A stretch of 11,780 nucleotides of DNA from an uncultured Methylobacillus sp. (GTDB lineage: Bacteria; Pseudomonadota; Gammaproteobacteria; Burkholderiales; Methylophilaceae): assembly GCA_946481235.1 (NCBI GenBank), contig CAMLME010000049.1, positions 1 to 11,780 on the forward strand, read 5' to 3'. A model generated the notes under the pieces. That model had not been told where the DNA came from and searched no databases. It worked only from the letters and a program-made list of their open reading frames with translations. Of the stretch, positions 1 through 7,263 are shown in pieces. The translations under genes were made by a program, and so were the position numbers. The stretch's first letter is position 1. The number at the start of each line of letters is the position of its first letter.

Positions 1-2156
1 GCCACGATAGGCGACATCACCGGCGGCCCTGGCGGCACTTCGACCACCTTCAGGTCCGCGCCGTGTTTCGCAGCGATCTTTTCAAGTCCCGGCCGCAGCT
101 TGCCGGCGATCTCGTGGCTTTGCTGGTCGCGATGATGCTTGTCGACCAGATTGACCTGGATGTCGCCCAACTCCGGCCCGCTGCGCAGGAAATACTGGCG
201 CACCAACCCGTTGAAATTGATTGGCGACGCCGTGCCGGCATAGGCTTCGTAATCGGCTACCTCAGGTACCGTCGCGAGGTAGGCGCCCATTTCGCGCAGC
301 ACCCCGGCTGTTTTTTCGAGCGGCGTGCCGACCGGCATATCCACGACCACCTGGAATTCCGATTTGTTGTCGAACGGCAGCATCTTGAGCACCACCAGCT
401 TGAAGGCAGCGAGCGAGACCGACAGCGCAATCAGCAAGAGGATCGCCAAGCCGAGATAGCGCCGATTGCGCCCGCCTTTACCCCGGTTGAGGAATGGCGT
501 CATCAATCGATCGAAAACTGTGGGCTTGGCTATGCCGGCATGCTGTTCCACGGCCCGGCTTTCAGGCGTGCCGGCATGTTTCTTCAGCAGCCTGAAACTC
601 AGCCACGGCGTCACGATGAACGCAATCGCCAGCGAAATCAGCATGCCGAAACTGGAGTTGATCGGGATTGGGCTCATGTATGGCCCCATCAGGCCGGTGA
701 CGAAAGCCATAGGCAACAGCGCAGCAATCACGGTGAAAGTCGCAAGGATGGTCGGCCCGCCGACTTCATCTACCGCCTCGGGGATGATTTCTGCAAACGA
801 CCGGTTCGGCTCCAGCGCTCGCCGTCGATGGATATTCTCGACAACAACTATCGCGTCATCCACCAGGATGCCGATGGAAAATATCAGTGCAAACAACGAC
901 ACGCGGTTGAGCGTAAAACCCCATGCCCAGGATGCAAACAGCGTTGCGGCCAGCGTCAGCATGACGGCCACACCCACGACCACGGCTTCCCGCTTACCCA
1001 ATGCAAACAGGACCAGCAGCACGACGGAGCCGGTCGCGAACGCCAGTTTGCCGATCAGCTTCTGCGCTTTTTCGTTGGCGGTCTCACCGTAATTACGCGT
1101 CACCGCCACCTCGACGCCTTCCGGGATCAATGCTCCACGTAATCCGTCTACGCGCTTGATCACCGCACGGGCGATATCGACCGCATTTTCGCCCGGCTTC
1201 TTCGATACCGTCACGGTCACGGCGGGATATTCGCCCCGCGCGCCTTTGACATCCGAACCTGCGCCCTGACCTATCCACACATAGCGCGACGGCTGATCCG
1301 GCCCGTCCAGAACATTTGCCACATCCGCCATGAACACCGGCTTGCCGGCATGCACGCCTATCATCAGTTGCCGCACGTCATCGCTGCTGGCGATAAATGT
1401 ACCGGTCTGCACCAGAATCTCCCGATTCTCGGCAACCAGATTTCCCGACGGCTGCGATGCATTCGCGACCTGCAAGGCATCGCGCACATCCTGCGCCGAG
1501 ATGCCGTACGCGGACAGCCGGTCGGCATCCAGCAATACACGCACCACGTTATCCGGGCCGCCGATGGTGGTCACTTCACGCGTGCCGGGAATGCGCTTCA
1601 GTTCAATTTCCAAGGCATGCGCTACGCGTTCGAGTTCAAACGCGCCGCGGCTTTCGTCTGCCGTCCACAGCGTGAGTCCGACCACGGGCACGTCATCTAT
1701 GCCGATGGGTTTGATAATGGGTTCGCCTGCGCCCAGGTTAGGCGACAGCCAGTCGCGATTCGAAAATACGGTGTCGTAAAGATTGACCAGCGCCTTGGTG
1801 TGATCTTCTCCGACCTCGTATTGCACGGTGATGATCGCCATGCCCGGTTTCGAAATCGAATAGACATGCTCGACGCCCGCGATACGCGACAGCACCTGCT
1901 CGGCGGGCGTGGCAATCAGGCTTTCCACTTCCTTGGCCGACGCACCGGGAAACGGCACCATCACATTCGCCATGGTCACGTCGATTTGCGGCTCTTCTTC
2001 GCGCGGCGTCACCATCACGGCAAAAATCCCGAGCAGGACTGCCATGATCGCCAGCAACGGCGTCAGTTGCGATTGCAGGAAGAAGCGCGCGATTCGTCCC
2101 GACACACCCATGCCGTGCGAACCGGACTCGGGATTTTTACTCGCGGCCTTATTCAT
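1..2156 (-). CDS. RND efflux permease, partial (C-terminal part lies beyond base 1)
   Basis: This is an inner-membrane proton-driven efflux permease of the AcrB/MdtC superfamily. It should take substrate from the periplasm or inner leaflet and work with the adaptor encoded just upstream. The frame is open for 718 codons from ATG at 2156 to the window edge; the family is usually about 1,020-1,060 residues, so roughly the last third is missing. Visible parts are TM1 (about residues 22-42), a first periplasmic porter region (about 43-365), the TM2-TM6 bundle (about 366-530), TM7 (about 570-590), and the start of the second porter region. TM4 carries GILVDDAIVVVENIHRR with the paired proton-relay aspartates D433 and D434. 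The start overlaps the adaptor stop by 8 bp (2149-2156), so translation is probably coupled. The N-terminal stretch TPREEEPQIDV suggests a less studied RND clade close to the drug pumps (HAE) rather than the CusA metal pumps. Substrate cannot be read from the sequence. Confidence 0.95.
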   Translation of the reverse strand, partial: MNKAASKNPESGSHGMGVSGRIARFFLQSQLTPLLAIMAVLLGIFAVMVTPREEEPQIDVTMANVMVPFPGASAKEVESLIATPAEQVLSRIAGVEHVYSISKPGMAIITVQYEVGEDHTKALVNLYDTVFSNRDWLSPNLGAGEPIIKPIGIDDVPVVGLTLWTADESRGAFELERVAHALEIELKRIPGTREVTTIGGPDNVVRVLLDADRLSAYGISAQDVRDALQVANASQPSGNLVAENREILVQTGTFIASSDDVRQLMIGVHAGKPVFMADVANVLDGPDQPSRYVWIGQGAGSDVKGARGEYPAVTVTVSKKPGENAVDIARAVIKRVDGLRGALIPEGVEVAVTRNYGETANEKAQKLIGKLAFATGSVVLLVLFALGKREAVVVGVAVMLTLAATLFASWAWGFTLNRVSLFALIFSIGILVDDAIVVVENIHRRRALEPNRSFAEIIPEAVDEVGGPTILATFTVIAALLPMAFVTGLMGPYMSPIPINSSFGMLISLAIAFIVTPWLSFRLLKKHAGTPESRAVEQHAGIAKPTVFDRLMTPFLNRGKGGRNRRYLGLAILLLIALSVSLAAFKLVVLKMLPFDNKSEFQVVVDMPVGTPLEKTAGVLREMGAYLATVPEVADYEAYAGTASPINFNGLVRQYFLRSGPELGDIQVNLVDKHHRDQQSHEIAGKLRPGLEKIAAKHGADLKVVEVPPGPPVMSPIV

Positions 2157-3171
2157 CAACCTGCGTTTTCTTGAGGTAAATGCCGGCTTTTATCGGCTCC
2201 AGCGCCACGCGTTCGCCTGACTGCAATCCAGCCAGGATTTCGATTCCACCGGCCGTTGCCCGACCGACCCGAATCTGGCGAAACTGCACCTTGTCTCCGT
2301 TCACGACATAAACGCCGGTCACCTCGCTGCGACGCAGGATCGCGGTTTCCGGCAGCAGCATTTTTTTCGCATCCCCCATCGTGAAATATGCCCGCGCGAA
2401 CATACCGGGGTAAATTCCGGTCACGCCTTGCGGGAGCTCGATGCGCACCTGGGAGCTGTGCGTACGGCTGTCGGCGGCCGGCAGTATGGTCACCGTCGCG
2501 CCAGCGATGGTTTTGCCGATGGCCGGAAACTCGACGCTGGCGCGCCCGGACTTGCGTACATGATCCAGCTTTTCCTGCGGCACGGTGGCGACCACGCGCA
2601 ATGTCGCGGGATCGAAAAGCGTCAGCAGGGGTCGGCCGAGGCTTGCCATTTCACCCACCTGTGCCAGCCGTGCCGACACCAGCCCCGCAAACGGTGCCGT
2701 AATGGAAGTGAATTTCCGGGTGGTCGAGGATTGCGACGCGCCCGCCCTGGCTGCGGCCAGTTGCGCCTCCGCTGCGCGGTACTCGGCTTGCGCCTTGTCG
2801 AGCGAAGAAGGACTCATGAATTTACGTGCGACAAGCTGCTGCGCGCGCTCATATTGTGCCTGCGCGTTCACCAGGTTGGCCTGCGCCTGCGCCACCTGTG
2901 CCTGACTGCCGGCCATGCTGTTGCGCGCCTCGCTGTCGTCGATACGCACAAGCAACTGCCCTTGCTTGACGTCATCTCCCGCATCCACATCCAGCATCAG
3001 GATGCGGCCGGACACTTGTGAGGCCAGCGTGGATTCGCGTCCGGCCTCTACGACCGCCTCGGTGGAATAGCCCCCAGGCGCTGGGCGATAGACCACCTCG
3101 ACGGTAGCAAAAGGCAATCCGGCTAGCGCCATTTGCGGCAACGACAGGAGCAACAGCAATAAATGCTTCAT
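2149..3171 (-). CDS. RND periplasmic adaptor (HlyD/AcrA-type membrane fusion protein)
   Basis: This 340-residue adaptor should link the RND permease to an outer-membrane channel. It starts with a signal peptide, MKHLLLLLLSLPQMALA, with likely cleavage after ALA (residue 17) and no lipobox cysteine. The order is: first half of the lipoyl/barrel-sandwich domain (about 40-78), an Ala/Gln-rich alpha-hairpin (about 80-148), second lipoyl half with ITAPFAGLV and VGEMASLGRPL (about 150-187), then beta-barrel and membrane-proximal domains to the end. A longer frame could begin at TTG 3177, but AAAGGG at 3178-3183 would then abut the start. With ATG 3171 the spacing is 6 nt, so ATG is chosen. It lies 93 bp after the arsR-type gene and overlaps the permease by 8 bp. 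The gap carries a likely promoter and operator. Confidence 0.95.
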   Translation of the reverse strand: MKHLLLLLLSLPQMALAGLPFATVEVVYRPAPGGYSTEAVVEAGRESTLASQVSGRILMLDVDAGDDVKQGQLLVRIDDSEARNSMAGSQAQVAQAQANLVNAQAQYERAQQLVARKFMSPSSLDKAQAEYRAAEAQLAAARAGASQSSTTRKFTSITAPFAGLVSARLAQVGEMASLGRPLLTLFDPATLRVVATVPQEKLDHVRKSGRASVEFPAIGKTIAGATVTILPAADSRTHSSQVRIELPQGVTGIYPGMFARAYFTMGDAKKMLLPETAILRRSEVTGVYVVNGDKVQFRQIRVGRATAGGIEILAGLQSGERVALEPIKAGIYLKKTQVDE

Positions 3172-3177
3172 ACCCAA

Positions 3178-3183
3178 CCCTTT
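3178..3183 (-). promoter_or_regulatory. Ribosome binding site that fixes the adaptor start
   Basis: AAAGGG on the minus strand lies 6 nt before ATG 3171 and directly against the alternative TTG 3177. It therefore supports the ATG as the true start. Confidence 0.6.
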
Positions 3184-3186
3184 AAC

Positions 3187-3210
3187 ATTCGTTAATTAGA
3201 ATATTCTAAT
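3187..3210. promoter_or_regulatory. Putative ArsR-family operator
   Basis: Two overlapping dyads lie here. ATTAGAATATTCTAAT at 3195-3210 is a perfect 16-bp palindrome. ATTC at 3187-3190 and GAAT at 3199-3202 are separated by exactly 8 bp, a layout I recall (unverified) for the SqrR operator. The site sits in the arsR-adaptor gap and overlaps the candidate -10 box, as expected for a repressor site. Dimeric ArsR proteins usually bind AT-rich inverted repeats of this kind. The symmetry is seen directly; binding by the adjacent regulator is inferred. Confidence 0.6.
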
Positions 3211-3226
3211 ATACAAAGGAAAGCAA
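3198..3226 (-). promoter_or_regulatory. Candidate promoter for adaptor and permease genes
   Basis: On the minus strand, TTGCTT (3221-3226) and TATTCT (3198-3203) are separated by 17 bp. The match to sigma-70 consensus is moderate (3/6 and 4/6). The -10 box falls inside the 16-bp palindrome, which gives a simple steric repression model. Transcription from upstream of the arsR-type gene could also read through. Confidence 0.4.
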
Positions 3227-3264
3227 GTTGACCAGATAAGGATGACTGCAATTATTTCAATATC

Positions 3265-3585
3265 TTATTCGGAAAAACCGCAAAAAACATCACGCATGAG
3301 GGCGATCAGTTTCAGCGTTCTCGGGTCGCTGATACGGTAATAGACGCGATTGGCATCCTTGCGGGTACGCAAGACGTCCTTGTCGCGGAGAATGGCGAGA
3401 TGTTGCGAGATATTGCTTTGGGTCGTGCCGACCGCCTCGACGATTTCCTGGACGCTGATTTCCTTGTCGCCGAGCACGCACAGGATTTTCAGGCGCAGCG
3501 GATGCGACATGGCTTTCAACGCACGGGCAGCCTGGTCGATCTGCTCGTCGTGTTCGATAATCTCGGATTGGCTTATTTTTTGCAT
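3265..3585 (-). CDS. ArsR/SmtB-family regulator with a SqrR/BigR-like cysteine pair
   Basis: This 106-residue winged-helix protein is a cytoplasmic transcriptional repressor of the ArsR type. SHPLRLKILCVL (27-38) opens the core, TTQSNISQHLAILR (54-67) is the recognition helix region, and RVYYRIS (80-86) is the wing. It has only two cysteines, C36 in LKILC and C102 in RDVFC. These match in context and spacing (66 residues) the pair C42/C108 of BigR and C41/C107 of SqrR, which form a di- or polysulfide bridge and sense persulfide or oxidants. The ELCVCDL arsenic site is absent, and I see no clear alpha-5 metal site. It precedes the adaptor and RND genes on the same strand, so it probably represses them. 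No good Shine-Dalgarno sequence is visible before ATG 3585. The effector is inferred by analogy only. Confidence 0.9.
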   Translation of the reverse strand: MQKISQSEIIEHDEQIDQAARALKAMSHPLRLKILCVLGDKEISVQEIVEAVGTTQSNISQHLAILRDKDVLRTRKDANRVYYRISDPRTLKLIALMRDVFCGFSE

Positions 3586-3731
3586 AAATCTGGAAGCTAC
3601 TTTAACGAAACTACCTCGTCTGGATAATGTCAGAAAACCTTAACACACTGAAAGTATAATGCAAAAACCCTTAAAATATAATAGAATAGCCAAGGTTTAT
3701 ACATTGGAATGTCAAGAAACGAAAAGTTGAG
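3586..3731. promoter_or_regulatory. Divergent intergenic region between the arsR-type gene and gpmI
   Basis: This AT-rich 146-bp gap must carry promoters for both directions. Two perfect TATAAT hexamers lie on the plus strand at 3655-3660 and 3677-3682, 22 bp apart, but neither has a recognisable -35 box at 16-18 bp. On the minus strand, TATACT (3653-3658) overlaps the first of them. No copy of the 16-bp palindrome found downstream of the arsR-type gene is present here, and no intrinsic terminator is seen. Confidence 0.4.
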
Positions 3732-5288
3732 ATGAAAGTTACTCCTGTTCTGCTGCTGATCCTGGACGGCTTTGGCCATAGCGAGGAATCCGCAGACAAC
3801 GCCATCGCTTTGGCGCACAAGCCAAACTGGGACTCCCTCTGGCGCACTTACCCCCACAGCCTGATCAATGCTTCCGAGCACTCCGTGGGCTTGCCTTCCG
3901 GACAAATGGGCAATTCCGAGGTCGGCCATCTCAACATCGGTGCAGGACGGATTCTCTACCAGGAATTCGAACGCATCAACCGCGCCATCGGCGACGGCGA
4001 TTTCTTTACCAATCCGGCGCTGACGGAAGCCGTCAATACCGCCAAGAACAACGACCGCACCCTGCATATTTTCGGGCTGCTTTCCAGCGGCGGCGTGCAT
4101 AGCCACGAACATCACATCCACAGCATGGTGGAAATGGCCGCGCGGCTCGGACTCAAGAAAATCTGCGTGCACGCATTCCTCGACGGCCGCGACACGCCAC
4201 CCAAGAGCGCCGAGGCATTCATCAAGCGCATGGACGACACATGCGCCCACTTTGGTGCAGGACGCATCGCCACCATCATCGGCCGTTTCTACGCGATGGA
4301 TCGAGACAAGCGCTGGCCGCGCATGGAAGCCGCTTACAACCTGATCGCCTGCGGCAAGGGCGAGTTCCATGCAGCATCCGCTGCCGAAGGGCTTGAAATG
4401 GCCTATGCGCGCGGCGAGACGGACGAATTCGTCAAAGCCACGGTCATCGGCGAGCCGGTGCGCGTGGAAGACGGCGACGTCATCGTTTACATGAACTTCC
4501 GTTCCGACCGGGCCCGCGAACTGACGCGCGCCTTCCTCGACAAGAATTTCGAAGGCTTCCATCGCAGCCACACGCCCAAACTGGGCGGCTTCTACACGCT
4601 GACGATGTATAACAAGAACGAACTCTCGGCGCACGTCGCCTTTCCGCCGGAAACCATACACAACAGCCTGGGCGAATACCTGGGCAACCTGGGCCTGAAA
4701 CAGCTGCGCATCGCCGAAACCGAGAAATACCCGCACGTCACGTTCTTCTTCAACGGCGGCGAAGAGCAGGTTTATCCCGGTGAAGACCGCATCCTGGTGC
4801 CTTCGCCGCAAGTCGCCACCTACGACATGCAGCCGGAAATGAGTGCGTTCGAAGTCACCGACCGCCTGGAAGAAGCCATCCTCAGCAAGAAGTACGACAC
4901 CATCATTTGCAATTACGCCAATGCCGACATGGTCGGCCATACCGGCAACCTGCCCGCCGCCATCAAGGCGGTCGAGGCGGTGGATATCTGCCTCGGCCGC
5001 GTGGTGCGTGCCATGCAGAAAGTCGGCGGCGAGGTCGTCATTACTGCAGACCATGGCAACGCGGAGTGCATGGAAGACCATGCCCACCAGCAGCCGCATA
5101 CCCAGCACACGACCAACCTCGTACCGCTGCTATATATCGGCCGCCCGGCGCACCTGGCCAATAATGGCGCGCTTTCCGATGTTGCACCCACGCTGCTGCG
5201 GTTGATGGGATTGCCGCAACCTACCGAAATGACGGGACGCCCCTTGGTCGAGTTCGAGGATGTACCTCTCGCCGTCAACGCACAGTAA
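3732..5288 (+). CDS. gpmI: 2,3-bisphosphoglycerate-independent phosphoglycerate mutase
   Basis: This cytoplasmic enzyme interconverts 3- and 2-phosphoglycerate in glycolysis and gluconeogenesis through a phosphoserine intermediate and two Mn ions. It is 518 residues, normal for the family. LLLILDGFG holds metal ligand D12, and GQMGNSEVGHLNIGAGR holds the nucleophile S62. HAFLDGRDTPP and the arginine-rich FRSDRARELTRAF belong to the phosphotransferase/substrate-binding part. NYANADMVGHTG and ITADHGNAECMEDH bring the later Asp and His metal ligands of the alkaline-phosphatase-like domain. All expected motifs are present, so the enzyme should be active. The start ATG has only a weak ribosome site (AAAAG, GAG nearby). 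Its 3' end overlaps envC by 29 bp, the pairing also seen in E. coli. Confidence 0.98.
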   Translation: MKVTPVLLLILDGFGHSEESADNAIALAHKPNWDSLWRTYPHSLINASEHSVGLPSGQMGNSEVGHLNIGAGRILYQEFERINRAIGDGDFFTNPALTEAVNTAKNNDRTLHIFGLLSSGGVHSHEHHIHSMVEMAARLGLKKICVHAFLDGRDTPPKSAEAFIKRMDDTCAHFGAGRIATIIGRFYAMDRDKRWPRMEAAYNLIACGKGEFHAASAAEGLEMAYARGETDEFVKATVIGEPVRVEDGDVIVYMNFRSDRARELTRAFLDKNFEGFHRSHTPKLGGFYTLTMYNKNELSAHVAFPPETIHNSLGEYLGNLGLKQLRIAETEKYPHVTFFFNGGEEQVYPGEDRILVPSPQVATYDMQPEMSAFEVTDRLEEAILSKKYDTIICNYANADMVGHTGNLPAAIKAVEAVDICLGRVVRAMQKVGGEVVITADHGNAECMEDHAHQQPHTQHTTNLVPLLYIGRPAHLANNGALSDVAPTLLRLMGLPQPTEMTGRPLVEFEDVPLAVNAQ

Positions 5289-6510
5289 CGGCAATCGCAT
5301 CAGCGCATTAAAGCGGTGGATTCGGGGCGGCGCCTTTGCGCTCGCCCTGCTTTCACTGCCAGCCGTCGCTCTCGCCGCCAAGCCGGAGGCCAAGGAAGCG
5401 TTGCAGGAGCTGAAAAGCCGTATCGAGTCGCTCAAAAAGGAACTCGATACCACCAAGGAGGCGCACTCCGAGGCCGCCGACGCCCTCAAAAAGAGCGAGC
5501 AGGCGATCAGCGAGGCCAATCGCAAGCTCTACGAAATCGCCAGGCAGCAGGCCAACAGCCGCCAATCGCTGCAATCCCAGCAACAGGAACTGGCCGCTCT
5601 CAACGAAACCATACGCGACCAGCAGCAACTGCTGGGCAAGCAGTTCTACCAGCAATATCTCAACGGTCAGCACGGCTATCTGCAAATCGTATTGACCGGT
5701 CATGACCCGAACACCGTCACGCGCGACCTGCACTATTTTTCCTACCTGGCCCGCGCCCGCGCCGACATGATCGAATCGTTGCGGAAAAACCTCGACCACG
5801 TGGCGACACTCAATCAGAAAACGGCCGCAACGCTCGCTGAAATCAATGCATTGAAAGAGGAACAGGAAAAGCAGCGCCAGCAACTGGAATCGGAAAAACG
5901 GGAACGCAAGGGCGTAATGCAAAAGCTGGCGGGCAAGATAAAAATGCAACGCGGCGAGATCTCCAAGCTGCGCCGCGACGAAAAGCGTCTCACCAACCTG
6001 GTCGAACGGCTGGCGCGTATCGTTCCTGCCAAGCCCAAGTCCAAACGCAAGAGCCAGCCCGCAACCGTACGCAAGAATGAAGCACTCCCCAGCCCCTCGT
6101 TGGCCGACAGCGCTTTCGCGACACTCAAGGGAAAACTCAACCTGCCGGTGCGCGGCGACATCGTGAACCGCTTCGGAACCTCGCGCGAGGACAGCGGGAT
6201 TTCCTGGAAGGGATTATTCATCCGCGCCAATGAGGGCAACGAAGTAAAATCCATCGCCTCCGGCACCGTCGTATTCGCCGACTGGCTGCGCGGTTTCGGC
6301 AACCTGCTGATCGTCGATCACGGCGACGGATTCATGAGTCTCTATGGCAACAACCAGGCGCTGCTGAAAAATGTCGGCGACGAAGTCAGTCCGGGAGACA
6401 ACATCGCCTCGGTCGGCAACAGCGGCGGCAACGCGGAGTCCGGGCTTTACTTTGAAATGCGCCACCGCAGCAAGCCGTTCGATCCGCTGGGATGGTGCGT
6501 GGTCAGGTAA
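5260..6510 (+). CDS. envC: EnvC-like murein hydrolase activator (coiled coil plus degenerate LytM)
   Basis: EnvC proteins are periplasmic activators of N-acetylmuramoyl-L-alanine amidases at the division septum, working with FtsEX. This one is 416 residues (E. coli EnvC is about 419). A signal peptide with a long N-terminal region ends at AVALA (about residue 39). A long Gln/Glu/Lys-rich coiled coil follows (about 42-255), then a basic linker (KPKSKRKSQ) and the LytM/M23 domain (about 290-412). The zinc ligands are lost: the HxGxD site reads WKGLF (W316, F320) and the HxH site reads GLY (G395, Y397), as in E. coli EnvC, so it should activate and not cut. No other start codon precedes the signal peptide, so ATG 5260 inside gpmI is used; GAG at 5250-5252 is a modest ribosome site. 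No ctpA-type protease gene follows, which is the arrangement I expect in many relatives. Confidence 0.95.
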   Translation: MYLSPSTHSNGNRISALKRWIRGGAFALALLSLPAVALAAKPEAKEALQELKSRIESLKKELDTTKEAHSEAADALKKSEQAISEANRKLYEIARQQANSRQSLQSQQQELAALNETIRDQQQLLGKQFYQQYLNGQHGYLQIVLTGHDPNTVTRDLHYFSYLARARADMIESLRKNLDHVATLNQKTAATLAEINALKEEQEKQRQQLESEKRERKGVMQKLAGKIKMQRGEISKLRRDEKRLTNLVERLARIVPAKPKSKRKSQPATVRKNEALPSPSLADSAFATLKGKLNLPVRGDIVNRFGTSREDSGISWKGLFIRANEGNEVKSIASGTVVFADWLRGFGNLLIVDHGDGFMSLYGNNQALLKNVGDEVSPGDNIASVGNSGGNAESGLYFEMRHRSKPFDPLGWCVVR

Positions 6511-7263
6511 TCAACCCACCAGCCCTTTCAAAAGTATCCCTGCCAGGTACGCCAGCGCAGCCGCTGCACCGCCAACCAGCAAGGTTTCCATCCCGGATTT
6601 GAACAGCGGGTATTGCAAAGTCCGGCCTTTCAGCACACCGATTCCGAAAAAAGTCAGCCCGGTCGCAACGGCACTTACCGGGAACACCTGCGACGGCGGC
6701 AAGCCTGGCAGCAGATAAGGCAGCAAAGGCACGATGCCCGCGGCGCAAAACCCGAGGAAAGTCGTCAGCGCGGCAATGTCGGGCCTGGGCAAATCCAGTC
6801 GCAGGCCCAGCTCTTCGGTCAGCATGGTATCCACCCACAGTTTGCGATCCTGCGTGATGCCGTTGACGATTTCTTCCAGCACTTCACCCTGGAAACCCTT
6901 GGCTGCATAGATCTGCCGGACTTCTTCGCGCTCGCCTTCGGGCACTTCGCGCACGTGCATCTCCTCGATTGCCCGCGCCTTTGCCAGCAGTTCATGTTCG
7001 CTTTTCGCGCGCTGGTAATTACTGGCCGCCATGCTGAAACCATCCGCCACCAGGTTGGCGAGGCCAAGCACGATGGCAACGCCGGCCGGCAAGGCGGCGC
7101 CCGCGGTGCCGGCGACGACAGCGAAGGTGGTCACGCAGCCGTCGATGGAGCCCAGCACGGCATCGCCGAGGTAACTATTCTGCTTGGCTGCGGCAAGGCG
7201 CGCCTCGATCACCGCGACTTCGTGTTGGGCGTGAAGATCCTGAAGGTTCTGCGGCGCTTTCAA
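6511..7263 (-). CDS. VIT1/CCC1-family Fe2+/Mn2+ transporter
   Basis: This 250-residue inner-membrane protein belongs to the VIT1/CCC1 family, which exports ferrous iron or manganese from the cytoplasm by proton antiport. It has five predicted membrane segments: two near 36-80, then about 163-185, 193-213 and 224-248. [11 protein letters not shown] holds D41, and [10 protein letters not shown] holds M78; these correspond to the pore Asp and Met of the eucalyptus VIT1 structure. Between TM2 and TM3 is the acidic helical domain (about 85-158) with E111, E114, M147 and E151 at positions fitting its metal-binding residues. The start appears to be TTG at 7263: it forms a TTGA overlap with the upstream stop, and GGGAG (7271-7275) lies 7 nt before it. 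It is the last gene of the five-gene operon, and its stop touches the envC stop. Metal specificity is inferred from the family. Confidence 0.93.
   Translation of the reverse strand: MKAPQNLQDLHAQHEVAVIEARLAAAKQNSYLGDAVLGSIDGCVTTFAVVAGTAGAALPAGVAIVLGLANLVADGFSMAASNYQRAKSEHELLAKARAIEEMHVREVPEGEREEVRQIYAAKGFQGEVLEEIVNGITQDRKLWVDTMLTEELGLRLDLPRPDIAALTTFLGFCAAGIVPLLPYLLPGLPPSQVFPVSAVATGLTFFGIGVLKGRTLQYPLFKSGMETLLVGGAAAALAYLAGILLKGLVG

Noticed and set aside
63..1142. Long plus-strand open frame (359 codons) at the left end
   Set aside because: It is antisense to the RND permease, whose frame is open for 718 codons with clear family motifs. Its Arg/His/Gln-rich composition is typical of a mirror frame.
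1350..2174. Plus-strand open frame of 274 codons
   Set aside because: It also lies antisense to the RND gene, has no recognisable domain, and shows the skewed composition of a mirror frame.
3265..3585. Metal sensor of the ArsR/SmtB/CadC type
   Set aside because: No ELCVCDL-type site and no clear Asp/His alpha-5 site is present; the two cysteines fit the thiol-sensor pattern better. Not fully excluded.
3630..5108. Very long minus-strand open frame (492 codons) opposite gpmI
   Set aside because: gpmI on the plus strand has every catalytic motif and the normal length. The opposite frame has no family signature and runs through the intergenic promoter region.
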